DNA of 64,000 nucleotides from Tillus elongatus (GCA_964006375.1 OZ023266.1:68667391-68731390), one strand, 5' to 3'; shown: positions 1 through 12,197, numbered from the stretch's first letter. Notes: generated by a model not told the origin, from the sequence alone. Numbers and translations are program-made.

Positions 1-32
1 CATCATCTACAGTTGTTCTATCTTTAAGAGTT

Positions 33-943
33 CTGTGGCTTAGATAAAAAAGGGCCAATGTGAAAAATATTCGTTTTGAGAAATACGCATCTCTAAAGTG
101 ACAATTATATTTCGTTACAGATTTAACGTTGACGTTTCATGGTTATTGAGATTTAAAACCCGGATTTTAATAGTCACTATGTTATATGGCGTTGAAACCA
201 AAAATTTGTGACTTTTTCAATTAAATAGGCCCAAAGTTTTATGACTTAAGTACCAAAATTTCCAACATTGGGATGACTGTATAAAATTTGTTGGTTTGGC
301 CCCTACCTTGCCCAATATTAGGCCTTTGACCCCCGTTTTTATTTTAACTTGGGCCTTTCTTAAGCAGCTTCATGTGTACATGGCCTTAGATTGATTTAGC
401 GCACCTTCACGGGGGTGATGTTTTACTTGGGACTAATCTGTTATACACACATAAACTCATTAATGCCAATGTTATACATTAATTTATGATTTTAGAGAGA
501 TTGTGACTTAGGTAAAACATTGGCCCTCTATGGAGATTTCACAGCTGACAACATGGGCCACTACATTAGACAGAAATTTTCACAATGTGCTACATTGGCA
601 ATGAGTGAAAAAAATTGTACTGATATATGCTACATTGGCCTTTAACTCTTTTGCTGTATTTAGCTAAAAGTTTAAAGGAAAACACAGACCCTTCTTCGCG
701 GCAGTGTAAAATATATTAGGTGCAATATAGGTCTTTGTACAGCTACTGTATGTGGCTTGTTTGCAAGCTTGGCCTTTATTTATTCTAGGGTGCAAAATGT
801 GAATGCCCTTGCTCACTCTATTCTCCGTTATTGTTAGTCTTAGAAGATTAACTTTTATTGCTTTGAAAACAGCGCATTTGAGTTAGTGAAGTACAATGTC
901 TAAATCAGTTTTGACGTTGGCCCTTTTTCATCCAAGCCACACA
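33..943. mobile_element. ORF-less element with terminal inverted repeats
   Basis: The segment begins CTGTGGCTTAGATAAAAAAG (33-52). It ends at 915-943 with the reverse complement of nearly the same sequence (GGCCCTTTTTCATCCAAGCC inside it), giving inverted ends of about 28 bp. There is no open frame of note between them. A short motif, ACATTGGCC or close variants, recurs about eight times inside. It is probably a non-autonomous DNA transposon. I could not fix a target-site duplication. Confidence 0.5.
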
Positions 944-1230
944 GTTTTACTCGCAATTAAAATAAAATATGATTATTTGGAACGTGTAGTATCTTACTTT
1001 TTTGCTGTTTATATATAACCAAATTGAGTAAGTATTCGTGAATGATCAAAGCCATAATTTGTGGAAAATTGAAATGTATCCGAATAAATCACGTTGGGCC
1101 TCTTAGACCGCTTTTAGAAGCGCAACTTTGTCATGTTTTCTTTTTACTTATTAAAATATTTTTGTTGATTCTATTATTTTCCCCCAATTTTCTTTAGATA
1201 TATCAAAAAATACCTCCCCATTTATTACAT
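944..1230. other. No feature recognised
   Basis: AT-rich sequence between the inverted-repeat element and the LINE tail. I see nothing to annotate. Confidence 0.5.
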
Positions 1231-2960
1231 TATCATCATCATCATCATCAATCAGCCCTCTGCGTCCACTGCTGGACATAGGCCTCCCCTAGTTGAGTCC
1301 ATTCTTTTCTGTCTTGAGCGCTACGAATCCAGTTTTTTGTAATTTTTGTAATGTCGTCTGTGCAGCGAGTTGGTGGTCTTCCTCTGCTCCTTTTATCGGA
1401 TCTGGGTCTCCATTCATGTAATCGTTTTGTCCACCTGTCATCTTGCATGCGAGCCACATGTTCCATCCACTTCCACTTCAGTTTTGCCACATGTACGACC
1501 ACATCAGTCACTCCTGTTCTTCTGCGTAATTCTTCGTTTCTAATGTGGTCAAGTAACGAAACGCCAAGCATCGACCTCTCCATTTTGCGCTGTGTTACTT
1601 TCAGTTTCTTAGCAGAAGCGTTGGTAAGGGTTAGTGTTTCGGCGCCGTAGGTCATAACCAGTAGAACACATTGGTTGAAAACTTTTCTTATGAAGCATAT
1701 CGGAAGGTCGCTTCTGAAAACGTCTCCAAGTTTGTCGTAAGCCGCCCAGGAGAGTATAATCCTTCTGTTTATCTCGTATGTTTGGTTGGTTTTGGATATG
1801 CTTATCTCGTGGCCCAAATATGTGTATTTGTCTACCTATTCCACCTCAGAGTTTTCAATAATAAGGTTGTTACTAGGGACGAGGTTTGTCATAAATTTTG
1901 TGTTTCCGATGTTCATTTTTAGACTTACTGTTGCACAGACCTCCTGAAGTTCCTGTAGCATCACTCTAATAACCTCCAAGTTGTCAGCTAGTAAGTTAAT
2001 GTCGTCTGCAAACCGTAAGTTTGACAGACTTTGGCCGCGTATTCTTAAACCTTTTTGGTCCCAATCTAGCTTCTTGAACACATACTCCAGGACGGTGATA
2101 AACAGTTTTGGAGACATCGTATCTCCCTGGCGTACTCCTCTCCCAATTTTTATAGGATTCGTGTTTTCATGTAGTGTAAGTTCACTTTGGCTTTTATATA
2201 GCATTCCATGAAACTCTTCCACTATATTTAGAATATCTTTCCTGTTCTTCGATGTGTGCCCTTATGCATTTTTAAGTTTTATTATTTATCTGTTTCCATT
2301 GTCAAGCTTTCTACGTAAAATTTCATACCTTTGTTGTTCTCATGGTATCTTTGATTTGGTTGTGTCTAAAAGCTCTTACGTCGCGTCGGATGCCTTTTGA
2401 AATTTGTTTATTTATTTCTCTTAATTATCCTTCAGATGTATAGTTTTTGCACCTCATATCCCTTCTTTTTTCTATGAGCAGTTTGGTCTCCTAGCTTAGT
2501 TTTTCTTCCCTTTGATTTGTTGAGCAGTGTCGACTTTGGGCCTCAGTTATTGTGGTCGTGATGATATTATTCAGTTTCTTGATGTCGTTACCAATGGCGT
2601 GTTCTATTTCAGCCTTGGCTAACTTAGTGGTGATCCATTGTTCAAACCTATATACATCTGCTGAATTTATTAGCAAATTTATCTTATTGCTCTTTTGGAC
2701 CATTTTTTGTCGTTCTTTGCCAATGTCAATAGTTACTTGCTTAAACAAGCCTGTGGTCGCTCCCAGTAGCAAACCCATTTAGGACAGTTACGTCTTTTAT
2801 TATGTGTTTTTTATCTGTGATGATAAAGTCTATTTCATTTCTTGTTTTACCATCGGGGCTTTTCCACGTCCGTCTTCTATTTGGCTTTTTGTAGAAAAAG
2901 CTGTTCATTTGAAACAGTCTTGTAGTAGAAAGCTGAGCAGCATTTATTACATGCAGTCTT
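1231..2960 (-). mobile_element. RTE-clade LINE, 5'-truncated, internally deleted
   Basis: Read on the minus strand, the element runs from the C-terminal part of the endonuclease domain (about 2760-2930; motifs WKSPDGKTRNEIDFIIT and GSDHRL) through a linker (about 2223-2750) into reverse transcriptase. It ends in the short 3' region and (TGA)n tail typical of RTE elements (1231-1250). The usual RTE element is about 3 kb, so the 5' part is missing. Two lesions lie inside. A frameshift sits just after SDHRL near 2745. A large deletion near 2186 joins MLYKSQ directly to SELTLHENT and removes the first RT motifs. The element cannot code for an active protein. Confidence 0.85.
1248..2222 (-). pseudogene. 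RTE reverse transcriptase, C-terminal half
   Basis: Polymerase of the RTE LINE, normally used for target-primed reverse transcription. The visible motifs are GVRQGDTMSPKLF, the catalytic FADD box (FADDINLLA), and the C-terminal block MERSMLGVSLLDHIRNEEL through SRGRPPTRCTDDI and EAYVQQW. The frame is continuous except for one TAG at 1836-1838, between EVE and VDKYTYLGHE. The stop TGA at 1248-1250 overlaps the start of the (TGA)n tail, so almost no 3' untranslated region exists. RT motifs N-terminal to GVRQGD have been deleted. Confidence 0.85.
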
Positions 2961-4326
<1,366 letters not shown>

Positions 4327-4695
4327 GAGTCTGGCTTTGACGTTCATGGCGTGAGCACGTTGACTTTAGGTGTCTCTCGAATTGTCTTATAAAGTGAGTT
4401 TTTAATAGTCTTTCTGTCAGCTATTCTGCATTCTAACAATACTCAGTGGTTATTTAAAGTGTTTCAATAATTTTCGAGTTGAAATAAACATAGTTTTCAG
4501 TATAAAAAGGGAGTCTAACGCTGACGCCGGTGGCGAGAACATCGTTTACTTGAGGTGGCTCTCAAATTGTCTTATAAACGGGGTTTTTAAGTCTTTGTGT
4601 TATATATACTACCTTGTAACAACATTCCGTGATTGTTTAAAGTGTTTTGATAATTTTCGAGTTTTAATAAACATCGTAGTTAGCATAAAAGCGGC
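4327..4695. repeat. Diverged tandem duplication, 184-bp unit x2
   Basis: Copy one is 4327-4510 and copy two 4511-4695. Both begin GAGTCT. Both contain the blocks CTC(A/G)AATTGTCTTATAAA, TTTAAAGTGTTT and ATAATTTTCGAGTT in the same order. They differ at roughly a quarter of positions, so the duplication is old. TATAAAAAGG closes copy one (about 4501). Confidence 0.8.
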
Positions 4696-6129
4696 ACTTA
4701 AGTTGTGGTTCTTTGTTTCAACTTGTTGCCTTGCTGCTTTAATTTACGTTTAAGTTGCGATTCGCGAAGTTTCCAACAAGCGAATTCAGAATGTCGGCCT
4801 AGGTGTCAAATGGTTTTGTACACGTGACACAATAAATCCACCGGCTTAGTAACCATCAATGGGAACCATCACTGTTTCTCCCAGGTTCTTTTCTCTTGTT
4901 GGAGGCACTGAGACTTGTGTCAGCTACCAGTATTTGATTCAGCCTGGAGATCGTTCCCAAGAGTAACCAGGTAATTCAAGGAAGAAGATTCGGTGAGTCA
5001 AAATTTTTCTCTGAACTAGCAAAGTTTGTCTTACACACTCATCTGGCAACAGAATTTTTATAATCTGAACTTTCAAAGATACTCAATCAAGTTTTAGTTT
5101 TGAATAACGTCAGGGAGCTGCTATTAGAATAAATATGAATTTCCCGTTTTAATCTCTGAAATTATCTCAGTTTTTGTAAATTTAAACACGTCATTTTTGA
5201 AATTGTAATCAGTAACTCTTGTCTGTAAAAATATCTAACCTGTACATTATCTTTAATATCATCTGTTTTTCAATAATTATTATAGAGTTTTCACGTAGAC
5301 ATACATATATGTATATTTTTCAAAATTGAGTTTTACTCGAGAACTGGCCAGGATCTAACCAAAAGATTAACAAAATTGATTGACAAACGTCAAATAATTT
5401 ACATATTAATTTGTTTATTTTTGAACTGCAACAAAAAGAATCTGATTTTTAATGTATACCTCGATAATAAGTGTTTAGATTTCTTTAGTAATAACCAAAC
5501 CACATTTGTCTCATTATTCTGTCACATGATTGTAAATTAACCATTTCTTGTTATTGAACTCCTCGCTATTTATTTGATTTCTATTTGTGAAAAGTTAATG
5601 TTTATTTTGAAAATCACCAACCATTTAATAATATTTTGTTCACCATTTCAAATTCAATCCATATGAATAAATTCGATATTTTGTTACACTAACAAGTCTT
5701 TTTGATTGAAGACTAATTCCTCCTTAAACCCTTTGGACTTTCTAGTGGCAACCAAATTGGGACTCTTTAATATCGCATTCCTAGATATCGAAGAGAAATT
5801 TTAAGAAATTTTAAGGAAAGATCATCGTAACCAGGCACTAGTTTGGAGCGCTGATAAATATGAGACTCCAGGCAGTGCAACAACACAACAACAGTGTAAG
5901 TAGTAAACAATATTAAGATCTTCCAACCTTATAAGCTATTTCTAATCTTGCTAGTTATAAATCTGATAGATAGAAACCTTTTAGGGTAGGACTTATAGGA
6001 AATAGTGACTTTACTACTGACCAGATTTGAGTTCACTTGAGGTCCCTTATATTACTACAACTGCTTGCCTATTATCGAGTAATAAAAATTTTTATTAAAG
6101 GGAGGTTTCACGTTTGGTCGTAAAATTGT
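4696..6129. other. No feature recognised
   Basis: AT-rich sequence without a supported gene. The CAACAACACAACAACAG run near 5880 is only low complexity. Confidence 0.4.
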
Positions 6130-6300
6130 TTTTTTAACGTCGGTCTATTTCCGACACTATGGTCAGTCATCGACGGTAGGGAACAGTTTTACCTCACTAT
6201 CCTGGAAATGTTTCCTAACTGTGGCCTTTCTGTAAAGAGGGTATCGATTTTTGACGTGCCCAGTGGTACACCCCACGACTTTAAACTATCTCCGAAGGAA
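6130..6300 (+). repeat. Dispersed repeat shared with 44667-44845
   Basis: The block around TTTTACCTCACTATCCTGGA (about 6190) recurs near 44720 with the same flanks: a CTATTTCCG block before it and CTCCGAAGG after it. In the second location it lies between inverted repeats associated with PLE sequence, so it may be PLE-derived. Confidence 0.55.
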
Positions 6301-6603
6301 ATATTGTATACATATGCAGCTTGTTCAAGTGGTAAAATCGTAAAATGGACAATTTAAAGCACAGGAAAACCTACTTTGTAATTAGTTAATAATGTACAAA
6401 AAATCCAACATACAGTAAATATAAAATTCTAGGTAACGTAAACCATTTACAGAAAGTTTCCTGAAAACAAGAATCAGTTAAACTTATTCCTTTACTACTA
6501 GACCGTATTTGATTTTCCACCTTCTTTTTCAATTTAGCGTCACCCAGCATCTCTGTTTATAATCAAACGTGGACTCCTGGGACAAGTTGAAGATTGGTAA
6601 GAA

Positions 6604-6605
<2 letters not shown>

Positions 6606-6692
<87 letters not shown>
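6606..6692. repeat. (TA)n microsatellite
   Basis: About 43 TA units inside the first copy of the 6.3/7.0-kb duplication. Confidence 0.98.
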
Positions 6693-6696
<4 letters not shown>

Positions 6697-6990
6697 CCCG
6701 TCTTGAATTATTGGGATTTCTGTCACGGGCACTGCTCAGAGGAGCTGTCTTCCATAGTTCCTCAATCTGCTGCCCCCAACAGATCTACCAGGGGAACAGA
6801 GCGAATGCACCCTTTTACTGTCCAGGTCGCCAGACATAGAACATCTTGTTATGCCCGCTCTTTTGTCCCGAGGACTTCCAAGTTGTGGAATTCCTTGCCG
6901 GTACATGTTTTTCCTTCTCCTCCGAACCTCCAAATCTTCAAGTTCAGAATTAACAAGTTGCTTGTTGCTTGTTGCTTGTTCAAGTGGTAG
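6693..6990 (+). pseudogene. LINE ORF2 C-terminus (CR1/L2-like)
   Basis: The open frame at 6691-6990 ends with the block common to CR1/L2-group LINE proteins: HPFTVQVARHRTSCYARSF, then VPRTSKLWNSLPVHVFPS and IFKFRINKLL. This lies downstream of the RT domain. Only the extreme 3' end is present, as usual for 5'-truncated insertions. Just after the coding part lies a short (TTGCTTG)n run (6955-6982), like the octamer-type tails of CR1-group elements. The upstream part of the open frame is translated TA repeat and is not real. Confidence 0.75.
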
Positions 6991-7329
6991 AATCGTAAAA
7001 TGGACAATTTAAAGCACAGGAAAACCTACTTTGTAATTAGCTAATAATGTACAAAAAATCCAACATACAGTAAATATAAAATTCTAGGTAACGTAAACCA
7101 TTTATAGAAAGTTTCCTGAAAACAAGAATCAGTTAAACTTATTCTTTTACTACTAGACCGTACCTTGATTTTCCACCTTCTTTTTCAATTCAGCGTCATC
7201 CAATATCTCTGATTATAATCAAACGTGGAATCCAGGGACAGTTGAACATTGGTAAGAATTTGTATATAAATTAATGATGCTCATCTTGAATTATTGTGAT
7301 TTCTGTCACTTGCCAGTCGACGGCTACAG

Positions 7330-7760
7330 ACTCAGCAGATGTTTGCAGATAGATCATTTAATAATAGGATCGACTGTAATGAGATACTACAGCTTTTTAA
7401 TTGGCGAATTCCACACCAGCCAAGAAGAGCTAATTTTCTTCTTCATATCGGTCAACATTCTACAGAGTATGGTGAAAATAGTCGTATCAATGGTATACCA
7501 AGAGCTGTTAATAAATTGCCTCTGTACCTAGACATATATAAGAGTTCATACAAAAGATTTATCAACGTTATTAGATCCCAAAAATGATTGCGTATCATTA
7601 GGATAAATTAGGTACCACTAATATAAATACATCTAAGAACTAGATTGTATGTATTTATTTATAATGTTGAACGTAATACCTTGTCAAAATATCTACGTTT
7701 TGTAAACTGTATAAATGGACAATGTCTGTAGAAGGTTTTGAGTAATAAATTTAAAAAAAA
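7330..7760 (+). pseudogene. Second LINE 3' fragment with A-rich tail
   Basis: The frame at 7339-7587 reads NNRIDCNEILQLFNWRIP, then NSRINGIPRAVNKLP and DIYKSSYKRFINVI. This pattern (lead segment, NxLP, then SxxxFKR/N) closes many non-LTR retrotransposon RT proteins. A short 3' untranslated region follows, with AATAAA at about 7744 and an A-run at 7750-7760. It has little in common with the CR1-like fragment upstream, so it belongs to a different LINE family. Confidence 0.6.
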
Positions 7761-8640
7761 ATTGGAAAAAAAGAGGATGGAATATTACAGTACCTTCTAC
7801 TTTGCCCGTATCTAAAATACAAGGATTTATTATTTTTCAATGTAAAATGTAAGTACCGCTCATTAAAGTTTTGTTAATTTGAGAGGATGTTAAAAACTAT
7901 TAGGCTGGATTGACGTATTTAGACTAATTATCTTTACAAACGCTACACCGTCCATCAATTGAATTTATCTGCATTGGAATATATGGATGACACACTGCAA
8001 TTCAAGCCTCAGTTTACATTGTCCACTCGACACCGCATGGATTACTTTCTGTCACAAACAAACATTCAAGTCAGTTATTTATAACGTGAAAATGCATGTA
8101 ACGTTTAACAACGGTTACATTTTCATAACATTTATTATAGTGTAGCAAAGCTCCATAAAAATAATGCCGTCCATGCTAAAGCGTATACGAGTTGGCATTT
8201 TGTTTTTATTTGCCTATTTTGTCACGGAAGTAGTGAATAACCTCAAACGAATGCTTCTGGTAAATCTACTGATAAAATAATTTCCACATTTCAGAACGAC
8301 CATTTTATCTTTAACATTTATAGCCATAACAATTTGAAAAGCATTATCTGCCTAGGGCGCTACGTTTTGTATCTGTATTTTCGTTGTTTTCTTTCTACTA
8401 GCAGTGCAAAAATATATCTACACACTATAGCATTTCATCTATGTGTTGATTGTCTTGTTTTTCTCGATGAATTATCTTCAGGCAATATTTAATCGTCATT
8501 TTGGTTCAGAGATAAGAGGCGTTTCAGACTAAATATGGAGTAACACTCTTTGAAACACCGCTCTTTTTTTATACAAAAAAGTAATTAATATCTTTAAGCA
8601 ATTAATGCGCTCTACAAACAATATTGTCTATAAATTCTTA
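7761..8640. other. No feature recognised
   Basis: Nearly 0.9 kb of unique-looking AT-rich sequence. I see no feature. Confidence 0.4.
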
Positions 8641-8770
8641 TACAGTGAGCGGCAAAATTATGGCATAAATTCATTCAAATTGGATCGATTTGTGTTTTGA
8701 CGAAATTCTTAGACATGTCAACTCTAGTTTTCAAAAATACACATCTTTGCATAAAATTTACGTAGCAAAA

Positions 8771-8877
8771 ATTTACTAATGGGGAGATCCCGACTTTTCA
8801 GTTTAGGATTATTTTTTTCAAATGAGTGCGAACTAGGACCCCTAGAACTCATATACGGGGTCAGTTTCAATTTTTCA

Positions 8878-8957
<80 letters not shown>

Positions 8958-9271
8958 ATGTGTGTATTACACAGATAACTCAAAAAATGCTAGCCCGATT
9001 TTTATAAAATCTGTCATGTATTTTCCTTTTGTAAGTGGCTTGGACAAGTTCGTTAGCCAGCAAAACTTTAGTTTTCTTTCGAAATTTTTTTTAATCTCAA
9101 ATAATAAAGAGCTATGATAACCAAAATTGGCAGACAGGTTAGTGACGTGAAAGGCAAGCTGTGTACTAAAATTTAGATTTCTAGGTTACAACAAAAAAAG
9201 TTATAAAAAATGTTTGGAGCCAGATTATTTCTATAAAAATTCACTACCATAACGCACTTGCTACGTCCAGA
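8771..9271 (+). mobile_element. Hairpin-ended repeat (HER) nested in mariner
   Basis: It starts TTTACTAATGGGGAGATCCC, continues with the family block CCCCTAGAACTCATAT..GGGGTCAGTTTCAA, the TA tract, and a block GATAACTCAAAAAAT..CCGATTTTTATAAAA. It ends with the terminal motif (ACGCACTTGCTACGT hairpin followed by CCAG). It sits inside the left inverted repeat of the mariner, which is otherwise continuous across it. The HER is therefore younger than the mariner. Confidence 0.85.
8879..8953. repeat. (TA)n microsatellite inside HER
   Basis: About 37 TA units at the fixed internal position typical of this family. Confidence 0.98.
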
Positions 9272-9619
9272 CTCTTTTATTTTGAGAAATCATTTAATTA
9301 TATGCACAGTACCATCAAAATTTTGATACCTCGCATTGTTAAATTTTGCAATGAAAGTCATTTAAGAGTGGAAAACATAAACTTTATTCAAAACAACAGT
9401 CAAAAGATAAGGAATAGGATAAGGTTATTTCCTGTAAACGAAATGTCCAAAGTTGTATCCAGAAGTAGGTATTATTCAATAATACAGAGGAATCAGGTGT
9501 AGGCTATTGTCATATGAACGTTATTTTTAATAACATAAATCTCTTTTGAAAGTTAGTTAAGTATGGCACATTTAAGTGAAACGTGTGTATCGAAATTTTA
9601 ATTGTTGCTTGATGTGGTG

Positions 9620-10630
9620 ATAAAACCAGACCACAGCAAGAAGTGTGAAATTTGTTAAATACGAAATTACCAGATAAACCTGCCATCCAATTTACTGTGA
9701 GTAAAATCGAGAAGAAATTCAGAGAAACTGGACATGCTAAACACATGTAAAGTACCGGGCGTCCCAAGAAAATTGATGAAGACGCCCAACTTAAGTGTGG
9801 ATGATAATCTTCATGTTGCATCTCGATAAATTGTGGCAGACTATACAATTTTTCAGCAATCAGTATTACGGTCAATAAAATTAGAAAATTATCATCGTTA
9901 CAAAATACAGCTGCTGCATTAACTTAATGAAGATGACCCTGACCGACGAATGCATTTTTGTGAAAGAATGCAATATTTATGCAACCATAATCCACACTTT
10001 ACTCGACAAATTCTTTTATCGGACGAAGCATAATTTTGGCTAAATGGAACAGTGAATAAACAAAATTACAGGTATTTAAGTAGAGATAATCCGCACTGAA
10101 TGACTCAAGCACATACGCAACACCCTTGTAAAGTTAATGTGTGGACTGCAATTGTCTACGATAGAGTCATAGGTTTTTTCTTCTTCGACGAAACTCTTAC
10201 TGGGCGGCAATATCATAATTTTCCAAGGAATGAGCAGACTCCGGCTCTTGCGAAAGTTTTCCAGATATAGATGATCCTGATGATGCTGATGCTGGTATTT
10301 GGTTTCAGCAAGAGGGTGCACCTTCGCACTTTGCACGTCCTGTTCACGAGTTTTTAAATGACGGTTTTCTGGCAAGTGGATTGGTAGGCGACGACCAATA
10401 GAGTGCTCCCCCAGGTTCCCAGATCTTACGCCCCTCGGTTTTTATAGGGGTATTTAAAATAAAAAATCTATGTTAACAGACAAAATAACCTAGAAGATTT
10501 TAAAAATCAAATCAAGCATGAAGTGAGTCGAATTCGTCGTAAAGTCATTCGCAATGTGCACGCAGAATGTGTTAACAGATTTGCTTATTGTCAAGAGGTT
10601 TGTGCATTGCATTTCGAACATCATATTTAA
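9620..10630 (+). pseudogene. Mariner/IS630-superfamily transposase, decayed
   Basis: DDE/D cut-and-paste transposase. In order, across frames: FTVSKIEKKFRETGHAKH and STGRPKKIDEDAQL (helix-turn-helix region and GRP linker), NEDDPDRRMHF, ILLSDEA (first catalytic Asp), VNVWTAIVYDRVIGFFFFDE, WFQQEGAPSHFARPVHEFL (Glu stands where Asp is usual in QQDGAPPH), then a shifted SPDLTPL-like block, and NRFAYCQEVCALHFEHHI before the stop at 10628-10630. Several stops (10029-10031, 10097-10099) and frameshifts make it inactive. The right inverted repeat starts directly after the stop codon. Confidence 0.85.
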
Positions 10631-10956
10631 AGGAAACAATACTTTAATTTGTTCAATAAGAGCCTTGATCTTTTGATTGTTGTTATGAATAGAGTTTATG
10701 ATTTGCACTCTTTAAATGACTTTTATTCAAAAACTTAACAATGTGAGGCATCAAACTTTTGATGGTATCGTATAGATAACTATGATCTATCAAAATAAAA
10801 AATATAAAATACAGTTTGAGAAGCCGGAATGGGAAAACGTAAATGTTATGCGAAGATGTGTATTTTTGAAAACTAGAGTTGACGTATCAGAGCATTTCGT
10901 CAGAACATAAATTTCTCAAATTTTAATGAATTTATCCATAATTTTGCCCCACACTG

Positions 10957-11443
10957 TATATTTCAGGTTTATTAACATATTTTAGTTTTCAGTTAAATGG
11001 ATTCCTTTTGTCTAATATTTGAAAGTAGGTATTTATTTAGTGGCCTAGTACTTTCAGATATATTAACTGTGGGAAGGAAAAAATTAATAGCTAATACACA
11101 TTTTTGTAGAAAAAAATTGCGGAAGTCTCATTTTTTTATGGGAAATTACAAACAATTACATTTTTAATCTGAAACGTTATTAATAGGCCTTAAAATAATT
11201 TTAAAAACAATGCAAGTAATATAAAATGTATAAAAACATATCACCTAATAATAAAATAGATAATAAAGAATAAAAAAATGTATGTAGAAATAATCTAATT
11301 AATGCTGGAATGTGCACTAGCACACGTTACGTATCTATTTGCAATTAAAGTAAGAAAAAGGACAAATAAAATAACTAATAAAGTGCCAATCTAGATAATG
11401 ATGCATCTTTTTCGCATTTTTGCTAAGCTGGCTGTGCACTCAC
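10957..11443 (-). other. cpx: Probable complexin intron (3' side of exon)
   Basis: Sequence downstream of the complexin exon on its own strand, starting with the splice donor at 11442-11443. The 3'-most complexin exon was not found in the window. A read-through frame extends from the exon to a TAG at 11391-11393. Confidence 0.55.
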
Positions 11444-11573
11444 TTGTGAACTCATCCTCGTCTTCTGCTTCGGCTTCTCTCGCCAGCTCTTCGGGTGTTT
11501 TCTTTTTACGCATCAGGGGATTTGGTTCTTCTTGAACGGGTTCTACTATCTCTTCTTTCTTCTTAATATTATA
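11391..11573 (-). CDS. cpx: Complexin read-through variant ending in a CaaX-like tail
   Basis: If the donor at 11443 is not used, the frame continues 17 codons and ends ...SLAKMRKRCIII before TAG (11391-11393). CIII fits the C-terminal CaaX pattern for prenylation, and basic residues stand before it. Insect complexins are known to have alternative C-termini with and without a CaaX box (CVMQ in one Drosophila form). This may be a real intron-retention form or a chance extension. The strong donor argues that splicing is the main path. Confidence 0.35.
   Translation of the reverse strand, partial: YNIKKKEEIVEPVQEEPNPLMRKKKTPEELAREAEAEDEDEFTSECTASLAKMRKRCIII
11444..11573 (-). CDS. cpx: Complexin, penultimate-type coding exon
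   Basis: Complexin is a small cytosolic neuronal protein that binds assembled SNARE complexes and both clamps and promotes synaptic vesicle fusion. This exon codes for the segment just after the SNARE-binding central helix. It starts YNIKKKEEIVEPVQEEPNPL, continues with MRKKKTPEELAREAEAEDED and ends EFT; the block EEPNPLMRKKKTPEEL is strongly conserved in insect complexins. A polypyrimidine tract and CAG acceptor (TTTTTGTTGCAG) precede it. The donor is A|GTGAGT at 11444/11443. The exon is 130 bp, starts in phase 0 and leaves one base over, which suits the Lys that follows FT in the Drosophila protein. No other complexin exon is visible, so flanking introns are long. Spliced use is inferred. 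Confidence 0.9.
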
Positions 11574-12197
11574 CTGCAACAAAAACACAAATTAGTGTTT
11601 GCGGGATAATTTTGTGCAGAGGCTACAAATGTTAATCAAATATACGATAAAAATCCCTCTTTGATCGAGGCTTTTCGTACATATGCACATTTTTCTTCAT
11701 ACAACTAATAAAATTAGAAAATTTAAGTAAAAGGTACAAGAAGTACGGTTTTTTTGAACAAGTAGGCAAGATTGCGGAACCAGCCGCGACTGCAAGCTTT
11801 GCGAGGCCAAATAAACAGTTTTTGCAAGCGTGTCGCCTTCATTATTTTTTCGGCAAACGTCCAGAAGAGTGTTTCTCAATTTTTTCTAGAGCGCGTTCCC
11901 TCTTTGGTAAGAATTTTGTTTGCGGTCCCATTTTTCCACCATACCAAAAGTTCTTTGCAGAAAATAAAACAACAGCCATGCTAGATAACATTTAATATTC
12001 ATCTAACACAATACTGATACGCTATTAAATGTTTTGTTGTAACGCAAATAAATTTAAAGGAGAAAATGTGTTTGTCACTTGCATCATTTATGACCAAACA
12101 GCGCAAGTCCTTTGTTTTGTATTTTCCGCAACTTTCAACATGGTCAATGGGACACTACAATACTAGATCTTTCTGGACTTATCCGCTCGCCTATATA
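11574..12197 (-). other. cpx: Probable complexin intron (5' side of exon)
   Basis: Starts with the splice acceptor of the complexin exon. No other feature was recognised before the next transposon. Confidence 0.5.

Larger units (their letters stand above)
6319..7310 (+). repeat. Segmental direct duplication, about 300-350 bp arms
   Basis: Positions 6319-6610 and 6976-7265 are more than 90% alike by eye (both start GCTTGTTCAAGTGG). Each is followed by a short block starting ATGATGC and reading TTGAATTATTG. In the first copy a long (TA)n tract separates the two parts. In the second only TATATAAATTA remains. The arms therefore show one TA tract at two very different lengths. Confidence 0.85.
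8643..10956 (+). mobile_element. Mariner-type transposon with very long inverted repeats
   Basis: The left end CAGTGAGCGGCAAAATTATG (8643) matches the reverse complement of the right end (CATAATTTTGCCCCACACTG, ending 10956). TA dinucleotides flank both ends (8641-8642, 10957-10958), the mariner target duplication. Similarity continues inward for about 330 bp: 8643-8770 plus 9272-9455 on the left against 10632-10956 on the right. The left repeat is split by a later hairpin-ended repeat at 8771-9271. Without that insertion the element is about 1.8 kb. It carries a decayed transposase on the plus strand. Confidence 0.9.

Noticed and set aside
1351..1650. Plus-strand open frame over the RTE element
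   Set aside because: It is the antisense shadow of the RT C-terminus, which has the protein motifs.
4327..4695. LTR of a retrotransposon
   Set aside because: The TATAAAAAGG and tandem structure suggested it, but there is no primer-binding site, polypurine tract or gag/pol frame nearby.
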